Of a DNA stretch of 64,000 bases, positions 18,815-29,800 are shown one piece after another (the first letter of the stretch is position 1; every line of letters begins with the position of its first letter). Both the position numbers and the translations under genes were made by a program. This DNA comes from Bacteroidales bacterium (GTDB taxonomy: Bacteria; Bacteroidota; Bacteroidia; Bacteroidales; GCA-2711565). Below the pieces are notes generated by a model. It was not told the origin of the DNA. It saw only the letters and a program-made list of their open reading frames with translations, and did no database searches. The stretch lies in contig JANQLW010000017.1 in assembly GCA_028280405.1 (NCBI GenBank), positions 50,339-114,338 on the forward strand, given 5' to 3'.

Positions 18815-19991
18815 GTTTTATCTCAATAAAATTATAAATGGTTCTTGTTGAATTATTCTCTTCCAGGATCAGCTCATAGAAGTATGTGCCACTAGGATAG
18901 TCTTTTGTATCAAAGCCTTCAGCGTAGTTATTATTACTATAGATCACATTTCCATTACGGTTAAATACAATCAATTTGACATTGGAGTAGTCATTCCTGT
19001 TGGGAATTTTAAAGCGTGTATTTCCATTACTTCCTCCAGGAATGAAGAAATTTGGTAATTTTATATCCGGCTGCAGAGCAATTGCAAAAAGGCCGGCAGT
19101 CGTTTTACCTCCCCCTGTCATGTATAAACCATTATTTTTAAATGGTCCCCAATCTATCCTGAGCGTAGCAAGGTTTTGTGCAGATGCATGTAGTACACCG
19201 GGGATTCCTTCCTGGCTATTGGTATTAAATGACAAGCCTATATTAAAGTGGTTATCATTTTGCCCTGCAGAACGAACAATCCAGCCCAGGTCTTGCATGA
19301 TTTGAATCGACTTATTCTTTACAAAGGGAGTCAATTCATAAGGAACAACAGGATCAAATGCTGCTGTAAGTACATCCTTATTTTCAATATCCGAAAGGAA
19401 TAAAGGGTGAAATGTATTCACATCCCCTATTGGGAAATAATAGCTATCACCATTATTTACATGCAGGCTTAATTCTCCTACAACATAACTTTCACAATTT
19501 TCCGTATTGTCAAACCGGATAGCATCTGGTGATGAGTTTTCAATGACCAGTTCCGAACCATCTTCAACAAATAGCAATCCTGAATTGAGCATCAGTTCAT
19601 TCTCCACATTCAGTTTACCGGATAAGTAAACATCCCCGGATGTTTCCAGGATCAAAGAGCCAAAAAAAGTTTCTCCCGGCCCGGTATTGATAGCATGGTC
19701 TCCATTACCATAAAATGCAAACAGCCCATCGCCCATATTGCCATCAGGAAATATAGACTCCATACTATTATCAGTAAGAAAATTAAGGTTTCCCTTATTT
19801 GTAAACTGATCATTATTAATAACAGATATGCCACCGCTTATGCAGATACCGATGTCTTTCCCAATGTAAAATGAATCTTCTATTCTTACATGAATGCTTC
19901 CTTCATCATCTATTAAATTACCTGCATAAGTATAGATCGACAAAAGTATTAGATGCAAAAAGATAATTGATCTTAAGAATGTTTTTCTCAT
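18804..19991 (-). CDS. Surface protein with type B (gliding-type) T9SS sorting domain
   Basis: This 395-residue protein has a signal peptide (about 1-23, ending TYAG), a beta-rich body (about 30-310) resembling Bacteroidota surface proteins with repeated NGD/SGDVYLSG strands, and a C-terminal domain of about 75 residues. That domain begins PNFFIPGGSNGNTRFKIPN and continues KLIVFNRNGNVIYS, then YPSGTYFYELIL, the pattern of the gliding-associated C-terminal (type B) sorting signal. Such proteins cross the outer membrane through the T9SS with help from a cognate SprF-like protein, here the overlapping next gene. The operon presumably starts here, reading left. No enzymatic domain is recognisable; a structural or adhesive role is plausible. 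Confidence 0.85.
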   Translation of the reverse strand: MRKTFLRSIIFLHLILLSIYTYAGNLIDDEGSIHVRIEDSFYIGKDIGICISGGISVINNDQFTNKGNLNFLTDNSMESIFPDGNMGDGLFAFYGNGDHAINTGPGETFFGSLILETSGDVYLSGKLNVENELMLNSGLLFVEDGSELVIENSSPDAIRFDNTENCESYVVGELSLHVNNGDSYYFPIGDVNTFHPLFLSDIENKDVLTAAFDPVVPYELTPFVKNKSIQIMQDLGWIVRSAGQNDNHFNIGLSFNTNSQEGIPGVLHASAQNLATLRIDWGPFKNNGLYMTGGGKTTAGLFAIALQPDIKLPNFFIPGGSNGNTRFKIPNRNDYSNVKLIVFNRNGNVIYSNNNYAEGFDTKDYPSGTYFYELILEENNSTRTIYNFIEIKHEK

Positions 19992-20460
19992 GGTAGTTTT
20001 GAATAATTAATTAATAGTGTTTTTATTCTTTATTAAGATTCCTGTAGATTAATTAATCAAGAATAGGATCCTTAGTTATTCTTTAATAATCCTAAATATT
20101 TTTGCAAATATTTTTACATTCTTATTATAAATTTAGAGTGGGTTCCTCACCTGAAGTGTTAGCGTTGGTTAACAAATTAGAGTATAGGCTTAATTGTTAA
20201 CCAACGCTAACACCTGATGATCTGTTATTTAAGAATCCAAAAGGGCTACAGACTGGGCTACAACAGTAACAGGTTGTTTTTTTACTTATCAGGTTTAGCT
20301 AATTTTATACCCGGGGCAGACATTCCTAACATAAAGGATCATGAGTATTTTCTTTTACCTAGAAGTATACCCATCTAGTAGTAAAAAAACAGTTATAAGT
20401 TTCTACAAAATACGGATTAGAGTTTTCATTATTAACCTGCGGGTCTGAAATGAGCTCCAT
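19992..20460. other. Divergent intergenic region with strong inverted repeats
   Basis: This is a 469-base gap between the leftward T9SS/fibre operon and the rightward Crp-like regulator, so promoters for both should lie here. I could not pick a clear TAnnTTTG box for either. It contains a perfect 20-base inverted repeat (listed separately) and a weaker one (AAGAATA at 20059-20065 with TATTCTT at 20077-20083). No RNA gene or frame is recognised. Confidence 0.6.
20156..20213. promoter_or_regulatory. Perfect 20-bp inverted repeat, 18-bp spacer
   Basis: The left arm 20156-20175 (GTGTTAGCGTTGGTTAACAA) has its exact complement at 20194-20213. No T-run follows on either side, so it is a poor terminator candidate. 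Its position between divergent genes suits an operator pair or a structured leader RNA. Confidence 0.6.
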
Positions 20461-21111
20461 ATGAAATCGGAAGAGTTTTATACTTATATAATCAAAAATA
20501 AACCAAACCTATATAGAAAAATGACACATTCATCAGAACACCAAAAATGCCAGTACACTTTTCCGGACAAAATTTTTAAAGGACATGACCTCTTAAATAA
20601 TTCAAGAGTATTTCAATTTTTAAAATCGAATTATCTACCTGCCCCTGTCATCAATTTTCATAGTTTCTCTTTGATAAAAAAAGGAGTAATTGTTCTTTTT
20701 TGGGTAAATCAGAATGGTTCTAAAACAATCATCGACTTTAAAAAACCAGGTGAAGTTTTGCGCCCTGCTATCGGAATTTGTACTAAAAAGACCGGAGAAA
20801 TAAAGGCAAAGACCCTGCTTGATACCGAGATCATCTCAATAGACAGAGATTACCTTTGTGCATGTATTTTTAAAGAAGATAAAATATATGATTTTTATCA
20901 CCAATTACTTTCCGATGACATCAGCTCAACTTACAGACAACTTAAGTTGCTAAAAGAAGTTGATATTGAGAAACGTTATGAAATTTTCCTGGAAGAATAC
21001 AAAGATATTTATAATGAGGTCTCAGACAGGATGATCGCAAATTTTTTGGGTGTCCACTATGTAACACTTTCACGTATGAAATCAAGATTATTGTCAAGAG
21101 CTAAAATCTAA
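20461..21111 (+). CDS. Crp/Fnr-family transcriptional regulator (divergent sensor domain)
   Basis: At 216 residues it has family length. The N-terminal half follows the cupin-like cNMP-binding layout (hydrophobic strands FSLIKKGVIVLFWVNQNG.., PGEVLRP.., TLLDTEIISIDRDYL) but lacks the phosphate-binding RxA signature of true cAMP binders. The C-terminal half ends with a winged-helix motif SDRMIANFLGVHYVTLSRMKSRL that is typical of Bacteroidota Crp-like regulators. No Fnr-type cysteine cluster is visible. It lies divergent to the T9SS/fibre operon and upstream of a hemerythrin, so either could be its target; the ligand is unknown. Confidence 0.85.
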   Translation: MKSEEFYTYIIKNKPNLYRKMTHSSEHQKCQYTFPDKIFKGHDLLNNSRVFQFLKSNYLPAPVINFHSFSLIKKGVIVLFWVNQNGSKTIIDFKKPGEVLRPAIGICTKKTGEIKAKTLLDTEIISIDRDYLCACIFKEDKIYDFYHQLLSDDISSTYRQLKLLKEVDIEKRYEIFLEEYKDIYNEVSDRMIANFLGVHYVTLSRMKSRLLSRAKI

Positions 21112-21249
21112 TGGCCCGGGAACGCATCCCATATCTTGCAAGTCATGTCAATTTTGAAAAATAATAAACTACCCCACTGCAAGCAGACGGGGATCAAGCT
21201 AAGGAATTATTCATATTATCGTCCCAAGGGACAGGAAATATAACCTAAA

Positions 21250-21277
21250 GATCCCGATCCGCAACGTGATCGGGATC
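21250..21277. repeat. Perfect 10-bp inverted repeat
   Basis: GATCCCGATC (21250-21259) and GATCGGGATC (21268-21277) are exact complements around an 8-base loop. A T-rich stretch follows only after about 30 bases, so it may be a weak terminator for the Crp-like gene or a repeat element. Confidence 0.55.
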
Positions 21278-21509
21278 AGTGAGACTTAAAATCCGGTTCC
21301 GGTTTTGTTTTGTCGAAATAAAATTCTTTGTTTTTATTATAGTTTTTAATCTCATTTTTTATTATATTTAAATTCTTTCTTCATATATAAAAGCTATTTT
21401 AAACTACTCATACACTCCCCATCTAAGATGATTACAGTCTTTTTAACTTACTTATCCATATAATAATCATATCCATTAAAAAAACAAATTACATACAATC
21501 AGTTACTTG

Positions 21510-21517
21510 TAGGTTTG
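21510..21517 (+). promoter_or_regulatory. Bacteroidota -7 box for the hemerythrin gene
   Basis: TAGGTTTG matches the Bacteroidota TAnnTTTG -7 element and lies 25 bases before the ATG at 21542. A clear TTG at -33 is not seen. Confidence 0.45.
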
Positions 21518-21541
21518 TAAAACAAAAAAACGATAATAAAT

Positions 21542-21985
21542 ATGAAAATGAAAGTTTGGACTAATGATTTATCGATTGGCAATGCCCAAATTGACCGTGA
21601 GCATATGAGATTGATTGAAATCTACAATGAGTTAGTTGAAATTATTAAATTTAAAAAAGAACGTAAAGATTTTTCTAATATTCTTTCAAAAATGACAGAA
21701 TATGCTTTGATTCATTTCAAAGGAGAAGAAAAATATATGAAAGAACTATCTTATCCCAAATTTGCTGAACATAAAAATCATCACAAAGACTATATTTTAA
21801 AAGTTTCAAAGTATAATATGGAAATATCCGGAGCTAATCCTCCGGTCCCGGAAGACATCATTAAATTTTTGGATAAATGGTGGATAAATCATATATTGAT
21901 TATTGATAGAGATTATGAAAACTATAAAAAAAGTATAAAATCCAATTTAATCTATAGAAGTTTTGATATTTTTAGGAGCTTATAA
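21542..21985 (+). CDS. Bacteriohemerythrin
   Basis: This 147-residue protein begins with the classic VWTNDLSIGNAQIDREHMRL, including the expected early Trp and the first ligand His (H21). It has HFKGEEKYM, EHKNHHKDY and a final WWINHILIIDRDY segment, so all di-iron ligands are present. The family binds O2 in the cytoplasm. It precedes a run of two hybrid kinases and a REC-kinase on the same strand, 117 bases upstream of the first. A role in oxygen-linked signalling is a reasonable guess, but separate transcription is also possible. It is not closely similar by eye to the hemerythrin at 6944. Confidence 0.93.
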   Translation: MKMKVWTNDLSIGNAQIDREHMRLIEIYNELVEIIKFKKERKDFSNILSKMTEYALIHFKGEEKYMKELSYPKFAEHKNHHKDYILKVSKYNMEISGANPPVPEDIIKFLDKWWINHILIIDRDYENYKKSIKSNLIYRSFDIFRSL

Positions 21986-22102
21986 ATGCACTTAATTTTG
22001 ACAACTAATATTAGCCATCTTCTAATCAGGAAAAACATTGGCTCTATCAGAATGAAATTTTAGTTTTCAATTGCTGAATTGAATAATATTTAATGCGGAA
22101 TT

Positions 22103-25100
22103 ATGGAAAGAACAAGTAATTGGAGAGCTTGGTTATTGCTAACAGCAGGTTTATTTGCAACAATGATCGTAGCATTTTTTGTTAAGTTAGAAATTGACAA
22201 AACAGATGAGGTTGAATTTAGGTTTGAATGCAAAAAAATTTCCAATAAAATAAATGTTCGGCTTCATGCCCATGCACAACTACTTCGAAGTAGTGCAGCT
22301 TTTTTTAGTGTCTCAGACACTGTAAGGCGTAAACAATGGCATGATTTTATTGAACAGTCTCAAATTGATGAGAATTTACCGGGGATTCTGGCTACCGGTT
22401 TTTCATTGATAATACCCAAAGAAGATTTGAACCGGCATTGTGAATTCATTAGAAATGAAGGTTTCCCTGACTATAAAGTATGGCCCGAATATGAAAGGGA
22501 TACATCTACCTCTATTGTCCTGATTGAACCGTTTTCAGGGCGAAACCTGCATGCTTTTGGTTATGATATGATGACTGAGCCCATACGTAGGAAAGCAATG
22601 GAACGTGCACGAGACATGAATACAGCTACTCTTTCAGGTAAAATATTACTGGTTCAGGAAACCGAAACAGATGTACAAGCAGGAAATTTGATGTTCGTTC
22701 CAATTTACCGGAAAGGAGGAGTAATCGAAACAATTGAACAACGCCGTAATGCAATTATTGGCTGGGTTCATATTGCCTACCGGATGAATGATCTTATTTC
22801 AGGTATTCTAAAAGGGTGGGAATCATTGGAAATTTTCCAAAAATTATATTTGCACATTTATGATGGTCCAAAATTATCCCCACAATCACTATTGTTTGAA
22901 TCTTATTCAAAAGAGAAACAAAAAGCATCAAGAAATATACGATTCTCTTTAGAAGTACCCATTGACTTTAATGGGCATCAATGGACTCTTGTGTTTGATC
23001 AAAAAAAAGGAAATATTTTTGTCGATTATAGAAATTCATGGATTGTGTTTCTGGTAGGAATAATTATAAGTATTTTAATTTTATTACTTACCAAATCACT
23101 GATAGGCACAAAATACAAGACTCAAAAAATTGCTGAAACATTAACAATTGAACTAAAAGAAAGCGAAAGGCGGCTCAAGGAATCACAAAGAATTGCAAAT
23201 TTAGGCAGTTATTCTTTGGATATTGCTACAGGAATCTGGGAGAGTTCAGAAATACTCGATGCCATTTTAGGAATTGATGAGGATTATATTCATTCTATTG
23301 AAGGATGGAACCTACTTGTCCATCCTGATTATAAAGAAGAATTGACAAATTACTTAACCAATATAATAAAAGAAAAAAAGTTTTTCGATAAGAAATATAA
23401 AATAATAAGGCATAATGACAAGGAGGAACGATGGGTACATAACCTTGGGAAATTGGAATTTGATAACAATAATAACCCAATTAGATTAATAGGGACAGTA
23501 AGCGATATTACGGAACGAAAACACGCTGAAGAACGATTGGCTTTAAGCCGCAGACGTTACCAAAGTTTATTTAAAAATTCTCCGCTTGGTATTTACCAGA
23601 CAACTCCGGACGGAAAAATAGTGAATGCAAATCCGGCATTGCTCAAAATGCTTGAATTTGATTCGCTGAGAGAACTTCAGAAAAGAGATCTAAAGCAGGA
23701 AGGATATAGTGAAGAATCTTCTATTTCACGTAAAAAATTTCTTGAAATCATTAAAAAAGATGGTTATGTAAAAGGGTTGGAAGAAAGTTGGACAACACGT
23801 AGTGGGAAAACCATTTCTATCCGGGAAAATGCCAGGGTCATTAAGGGAAAAGATGGTAAGATATTATTTTTTGAAGGAACCGTTGAGGATATTACAGAAC
23901 GGAAAAAAATTGATTTGGAAATTCAAAATGTTACCAACCGTCTACAACTTGCCACCAGTACTGCCAATATAGGAATATGGGATTTTGATGTGGTCAATAA
24001 TAAGCTTATCTGGGACGATGTAATGCATAGCCTTTACGGTGTTTCACCAGATGCGTTTACAGGTACTTACGAAGCATGGGAAGCGAGTCTTCATCCTGAT
24101 GACTTATCCAGAGTACTTGAAGAAATGCAGAAGGCTTTAAGAGGAGAAAAAATGTTTGATACGGAATTTCGTATACTCTGGCCTGACAAATCAGTTCACT
24201 ATTTAAAAGGCATCGGAATTGTTAGTCGCAATGAATCAGGCAATCCTATACGCATATTGGGTATAAATATGGATATTACCGAGCGTAAAAAAGCAGAGGC
24301 ATTGCTAAAAGAAAGTGAAAATCGGCTTCGTACAATCATTGAAGCATCTCCAATCCCTCTTTTTATAACGAAAGTAAATAGCGGAGAAGTTGTTATGGCT
24401 AATGATAGTCTTGGTAAACTTTTTAAGGTTCCTGTGACTGAAGCCATCGGAAAAAGATCACCTGATTTTTATCATAATATAGAGGACAGGAATATTCTAT
24501 TGCAAACTGTTAAGAAGAATGGCTATGTTGATAATTATGAAATATTAGTAAAAAAATCAGATGGTGAATTGTTCTGGGGTTCAGTATCGCTCAAATTAAT
24601 GACCCTTGATAATGAACAGATGTTAATTGCAGGCTTCCATGATATTACCGATCGGAAAAAAGCTGAAGAAGAGATCATTAAACATCGTGAACATTTGGAA
24701 GAAATGGTTTCTGAAAGAACAAAAGAATTAACAATCTCGGAGCAAAAGTTAAAACAAAGCGTTAAAGATATTAAAGATTATAAATTGGCTCTTGACGAAT
24801 CGAGCATCATATCAATTACCGACAGTAAAGGAGTGATTAGTTATGTCAATAATAATTTCTGTAAAATATCTAAATACGATCGGGATGAATTAATTGGAAA
24901 AACTCATCAGATTATTAATTCGGCTTATCACCCTAAAGAATTTTTTGCCGATTTGTGGAATACAATTACAAAAGGTAAAGTATGGAGAGGAGAAATTAAA
25001 AATAAGGCCAAGGACGAAAGTTTTTATTGGGTAGATTCTACGATTGTTCCTTTTCTTGATGAAAATGGCAAACCTTACCAATATGTTGCTGTTAGATTTG

Positions 25101-26626
25101 ACATCACCATTAAAAAATCAGTGGAAGAAGATCTTATAAAAGCGAAAGAAGAAGCAGATTCAGCAAATCGGGCCAAAAGTGAATTTCTTGCAAATATGAG
25201 CCATGAAATTCGCACTCCAATGAATGCCGTTATTGGATTTTCTGAATTATTAGCTAAATCAGTAACTGAAAAAAAACAACGTTCACAGGTAGAATCGATC
25301 CGAAGCAGTGGGAAGAACTTATTGAAGATCATCAATGATATTCTTGATCTTTCAAAAATAGAAGCGGGGAAAATAAAAATAGAATCAATGCCTGTTAACC
25401 TTACCCGTTTGTTAAACGAAGTTGAAAATATATTTACCCAAAAAGTAAAGGAAAAAAGAATTCATTTTGCTATCGAGTACGAAAGTATGATTCCCAAGAT
25501 GCTTTTACTTGATGAAGTTCGTTTACGACAGATTTTATTTAATCTTATTGGAAATGCACTTAAGTTTACGGATAAAGGACATGTCATTTTAAGTGTTGAA
25601 GCAAGAAAAAATAGTGAAACTAAAGAAAATTTTGATATCACATTTCGGATTGAAGATACAGGTATAGGTATTCCTGCCGACCAACAGCAAGAAATTTTCC
25701 AGCCTTTCAGTCAACAGTCAGGACAAAGTTTAAGATATGGAGGTACCGGTTTGGGATTGCCAATTACTAAAAAACTGATTGAAAAAATGGGAGGTACCAT
25801 CAGCCTTGAAAGTGAAATACGTAAAGGAAGTAATTTTACGGTTATTATTCCTAACATCCCTGTTTCTGATATTGAAATTGAAATCACCGAAAAAACATTT
25901 GACCCTTCGACAACTCAATTTGAAGAAGCAAAAATCCTGCTCGTTGATGATAATGAAGAAAACAGGAAACTGATTATCGATATGCTGGAATATTCACAAT
26001 TGACTATTTTTGAAGCTACCAATGGCGATGAAGCTGTCGAGATTGCCATGGAATATCTTCCAGATTTAATATTAATGGATTTACGTATGCCCATAATGGA
26101 TGGTTATGAAGCCACCAAAATATTAAAGAAAACCAAAAGTACCAAATCCATTCCAATCATAGCAATTTCAGCTTCCACACGGAAGGTGATGCATGGAAAT
26201 AGGTCAAAAAAGATCTTCAATGAATACCTTATGAAACCATTGGATGCATCCGACCTGTTTGTTAAAATGAAAAAATATCTTAAATACAAAACTGAAGAAA
26301 AAGCAGCAGTTGAAAATACTGAAGTAATAAATATAGCATTAACGAAAGAACAACTTAAAACCCTTCCTAAACTTATAGCAATACTTGAAAACAAATTTAT
26401 CCCTGTTTACAACAATGTTAAAAAGTCTCAAATGATTGATGAAATTGAACAATTCGGAAAAGATTTATTGGCTGTTGCAGAAGAAAGCAACATTGAATTT
26501 CTTCTTCAATATACTATTGAGATTTGCAATTTTACTGATAATTTTGAGATCGATAAATTATTAGATACATTAGATAAGTTTCCAAAAATCATTGAAGAAT
26601 TAAAACTCAACATTCATAATAAATAA
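22103..26626 (+). CDS. Hybrid sensor histidine kinase: CHASE, multiple PAS, HisKA, HATPase, REC
   Basis: This 1,507-residue membrane sensor kinase has a first membrane segment at about 10-27, a periplasmic CHASE domain (about 45-235, with GILATGFSLIIP and YEPF-like VLIEPFSGRN) and a second membrane segment at about 310-330. About five PAS units (355-1025) follow, several ended by the DITERKKAE linker. Next come HisKA with phospho-acceptor His1034 (NMSHEIRTPMN), an HATPase with EDTGIGIP and GGTGLGLP boxes, and a receiver with phospho-acceptor Asp1326 (LILMDLRMPIMDG) and a Lys in LMKPLD. About 110 further residues form a helical tail homologous to that of the next kinase. In other CHASE kinases the ligand is a small molecule; it cannot be read here. 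Confidence 0.93.
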   Translation: MERTSNWRAWLLLTAGLFATMIVAFFVKLEIDKTDEVEFRFECKKISNKINVRLHAHAQLLRSSAAFFSVSDTVRRKQWHDFIEQSQIDENLPGILATGFSLIIPKEDLNRHCEFIRNEGFPDYKVWPEYERDTSTSIVLIEPFSGRNLHAFGYDMMTEPIRRKAMERARDMNTATLSGKILLVQETETDVQAGNLMFVPIYRKGGVIETIEQRRNAIIGWVHIAYRMNDLISGILKGWESLEIFQKLYLHIYDGPKLSPQSLLFESYSKEKQKASRNIRFSLEVPIDFNGHQWTLVFDQKKGNIFVDYRNSWIVFLVGIIISILILLLTKSLIGTKYKTQKIAETLTIELKESERRLKESQRIANLGSYSLDIATGIWESSEILDAILGIDEDYIHSIEGWNLLVHPDYKEELTNYLTNIIKEKKFFDKKYKIIRHNDKEERWVHNLGKLEFDNNNNPIRLIGTVSDITERKHAEERLALSRRRYQSLFKNSPLGIYQTTPDGKIVNANPALLKMLEFDSLRELQKRDLKQEGYSEESSISRKKFLEIIKKDGYVKGLEESWTTRSGKTISIRENARVIKGKDGKILFFEGTVEDITERKKIDLEIQNVTNRLQLATSTANIGIWDFDVVNNKLIWDDVMHSLYGVSPDAFTGTYEAWEASLHPDDLSRVLEEMQKALRGEKMFDTEFRILWPDKSVHYLKGIGIVSRNESGNPIRILGINMDITERKKAEALLKESENRLRTIIEASPIPLFITKVNSGEVVMANDSLGKLFKVPVTEAIGKRSPDFYHNIEDRNILLQTVKKNGYVDNYEILVKKSDGELFWGSVSLKLMTLDNEQMLIAGFHDITDRKKAEEEIIKHREHLEEMVSERTKELTISEQKLKQSVKDIKDYKLALDESSIISITDSKGVISYVNNNFCKISKYDRDELIGKTHQIINSAYHPKEFFADLWNTITKGKVWRGEIKNKAKDESFYWVDSTIVPFLDENGKPYQYVAVRFDITIKKSVEEDLIKAKEEADSANRAKSEFLANMSHEIRTPMNAVIGFSELLAKSVTEKKQRSQVESIRSSGKNLLKIINDILDLSKIEAGKIKIESMPVNLTRLLNEVENIFTQKVKEKRIHFAIEYESMIPKMLLLDEVRLRQILFNLIGNALKFTDKGHVILSVEARKNSETKENFDITFRIEDTGIGIPADQQQEIFQPFSQQSGQSLRYGGTGLGLPITKKLIEKMGGTISLESEIRKGSNFTVIIPNIPVSDIEIEITEKTFDPSTTQFEEAKILLVDDNEENRKLIIDMLEYSQLTIFEATNGDEAVEIAMEYLPDLILMDLRMPIMDGYEATKILKKTKSTKSIPIIAISASTRKVMHGNRSKKIFNEYLMKPLDASDLFVKMKKYLKYKTEEKAAVENTEVINIALTKEQLKTLPKLIAILENKFIPVYNNVKKSQMIDEIEQFGKDLLAVAEESNIEFLLQYTIEICNFTDNFEIDKLLDTLDKFPKIIEELKLNIHNK

Positions 26627-26885
26627 CCGTTTGGAAGGTATAAAATGCAAGGAAGTGCTATGGTTAAACTCTTATTAAAAAGGAATTTCAAGTTGTATAG
26701 TTTTATCTTATTCAAAACACTTTTGCTTTTACATCAACCTCATTTTTAAATAATTCTGGCTTTATCTTGCCTTCAATATTTGTAATTTCATACTAAAATA
26801 TGTAAATTGTATTTTAATATGAAAGGCTTTAACGATAATATTATGTTTTTTCAATTACAATTATAAATCTCAAGTTAAATTTTTT

Positions 26886-29800
26886 ATGATACCCAATCAA
26901 TTATTGAAAAGGGAAAACCTGTTTTTCTTTCTGAAATCATCAATACTCTCAATAACGGGGATTATAATTATAGCTGCAATTACCTTCTATCTGGAGAAAA
27001 ATTCTCAAATCAATCTATTAAAGGATAAGGAAATCGACAAATTGACACTACAGGCCAATGAGATTATTTTTGACTTTACTTTTGTGGAAAGAGATGTCCT
27101 TTTACTACGCGACCTTGTTTCTATAACTGGTAAATATATTACTGATGAAAAAAGAACATTAAGTATCTTGAAGAATGAGTTTTTCAAGTACATGAAGCAA
27201 AAAAGGCTTTACGATCAGATACGGCTCATTGATAATAATGGGATGGAATTAATACGTATTAATTATAATTCAGGGAACCCGGTTATTCTTGATGAGCAAT
27301 ATTTACAGGACAAATCAAACCGTTACTATGTTAAGCAAATAAAAAAATTAGCGAAAAATGATATTTATTTTTCAAAATTTGACTTAAATGTAGAAGCTGG
27401 TTCTGTAGAAATACCATATAAGCCAATTATCAGGGTAGGTACAAAAGTCACAGATTGTAACGATAGGTTTTATGGAATGGTCTTGATTAACTATATGGGA
27501 GCTGAACTGATTAATAGAGTAAATTCTCTAAATACAAATAACCTTAGCAATGTCCATATCATTGACCCCAAAGGTTATTTTCTAATTTCTCACGATACAG
27601 AATTGAACTGGGGTTTTATGTTTGATGATGGAAAAGAAAAAAAATATAAATCTGTTTTCCCTGAAGCCTGGCAAAAAATACGATCTCAAAATAGCGGGCA
27701 GTTATTGACAAAAAAAGGTTTATTTACATTTAAAACACTTTCTTTTAGACAATTAGAGCATTCTGAAGGGAGTTTTTCCTTCAGCTATTATGCAACAGAT
27801 GATTATTGGAAAATAATATCACATATCCCTTCTAATGAGCTAAATTCAATAAATAACCATATCTTGGCACGTTTCTATCTCCCCGTTGGAATAATCATTT
27901 TTTTGTCTTTGGTACTCATATCCATTCTAATAAATCTACGAATAAAAAACAGGTTGGCACAGCATAAAACAAGAGAAAACAATAGGTTCCTTACCAGTGT
28001 AATCAATTCTATTTCTGATCCATTGTATGTAATTTGCCCTGAGAGGCACATCATTCATTTAGCAAATAAAGAAGCAAATAAAATCTCGATAAATATAGAC
28101 GAGCCATTTAGTAAGAATACTCTTTTCAATTCTAAAAAACATAATTCCGAACTGAACAATTTTAGAAAAGAAATTCTTAAAACGAAAACATTTGAACAAA
28201 TTGAGATTAATTTGGAGCGGGATGGAAGTTATGCTGATTATTTTGAATTAAGCGGGTATCCTATACTTGATGATAAAAATGATGTAATCCAAATTATTGA
28301 GGTAATAAAAAATGTTACAGACAGTAAATTTTCTGAACGAAAGTTCAAAGATTTATTAGCATCAGCCCCTGACGGTATGATTATTACCAATAATAATGGA
28401 GAAATTGAAATGGTGAACAATCAGGCAGAAAAAATGTTTGGCTACGATTCCAGAGAACTCATAGGAGAAAAAATTGAAATATTAATCCCTAAACGATTTA
28501 CCAAAAATATTACATACGGAAATTCTGATACAAAAAACCCGAATACCTGGGCAATGATTAAAGAAAGAGAATTAATTGGGTTGAAAAAAAGTGGGAAAGA
28601 ATTTCCGGTTGAGATCAGTTTAAGCCCCATACAAACTAACGAAGGATTACTAATTTCTTGTGCAATAAGAGATATTACCGATCGAAAGAAAGTAGAAAGT
28701 CAAATCCGGAAACTCAATGAAAACCTGGAGCAAAAAGTACAGGATCGTACAGCTAAACTTGAAGATGCAAATAGAAAAATTGCAGAAGATAAAGAAAGGA
28801 CCCAATTACTTAAAGATATTATTTTCTCAACCAATTTAGTCAATTCTGAAGATCTCGCTTTTAATTTATCCGTCAAAAAAATATCAAAACACTTGGATTG
28901 GCCTATGGCTACCGTCTATAAAGTGGAAGAAGAAGAAAACATGCTTGTTGCTACGAATATATGGTATTATTCGGATTATAAAAAAGTCAGACATTTTATT
29001 GAAAAAATAGAAGAAATTGAATTCAAACCAGGCATTGGATTACCCGGAAGGGTTCTAAAAAGTATGAAGCCCGAATTCATTGTAAATGTAAAAAAAGATC
29101 AGAACTCTTTAGAAACAAGATTTGAAAATGATATTGTTAGTAGCGCTTTTGCATTTCCTATTATCCTAGGGGACAAAGTAACTGCAGTACTGGAATTTTT
29201 TAATTTGGAAGAAATAAAAGAGTATCACCCGATTATAGAATTAGCAGAACAAGTTGGGGTTGAATTGGGTTATGTTATTGCCAGAAAGAGAAGCGAACAG
29301 GCACTTCAGGAAAGTGAAGAAAAGTTCAGGCAGCTTGCCGAAAATATAGAACAAGTACTTTGGCTTAGAACCAATGATGAAATGCTCTATATAAGTCCTG
29401 CTTATGAAAAAATTTTTGGAAGGAAGGTAAACGAAATTTATAATGATCCCGATTCATTTTTAGAATCTATTCATCCTGATGATATAGAAAGAATTAAAAA
29501 AAGCTTTGTTAAAATTTATCAAAATAATACAAATTTCGATGAAGAGTACAGGATTATATTACCTGATAAAAGAATCCGTTGGATACATGCCAGAATTTTT
29601 TCTTTTACCCTGGAATCTATCGATGAAAGAAGATTTGTAGGAATTGCCGAAGATATTACTAAGTTAAAAAAATTAAATAACGAAATTGTAAAAGCAAAGG
29701 AAGCGGCAGAGTATGCAAATAAGGCTAAAAGTGAATTCCTGGCTAATATGAGTCATGAGATTAGAACTCCAATGAATTCTATTATTGGGTTTACCGAACT

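Larger units (their letters stand above)
21112..21541. other. Intergenic region with two hairpins
   Basis: This is a 430-base gap without a gene. It contains an imperfect hairpin, CCCCACTGC (21172-21180) with GCAGACGGGG (21183-21192), and a perfect one at 21250-21277 (listed separately); either may end transcription of the Crp-like gene. The second half (21300-21500) is very AT-rich and leads to the hemerythrin promoter. Confidence 0.5.

Noticed and set aside
21112..21300. Possible tRNA or structured RNA in the GC-richer patch
   Set aside because: Two hairpins are present but no cloverleaf or known riboswitch core could be formed by eye.
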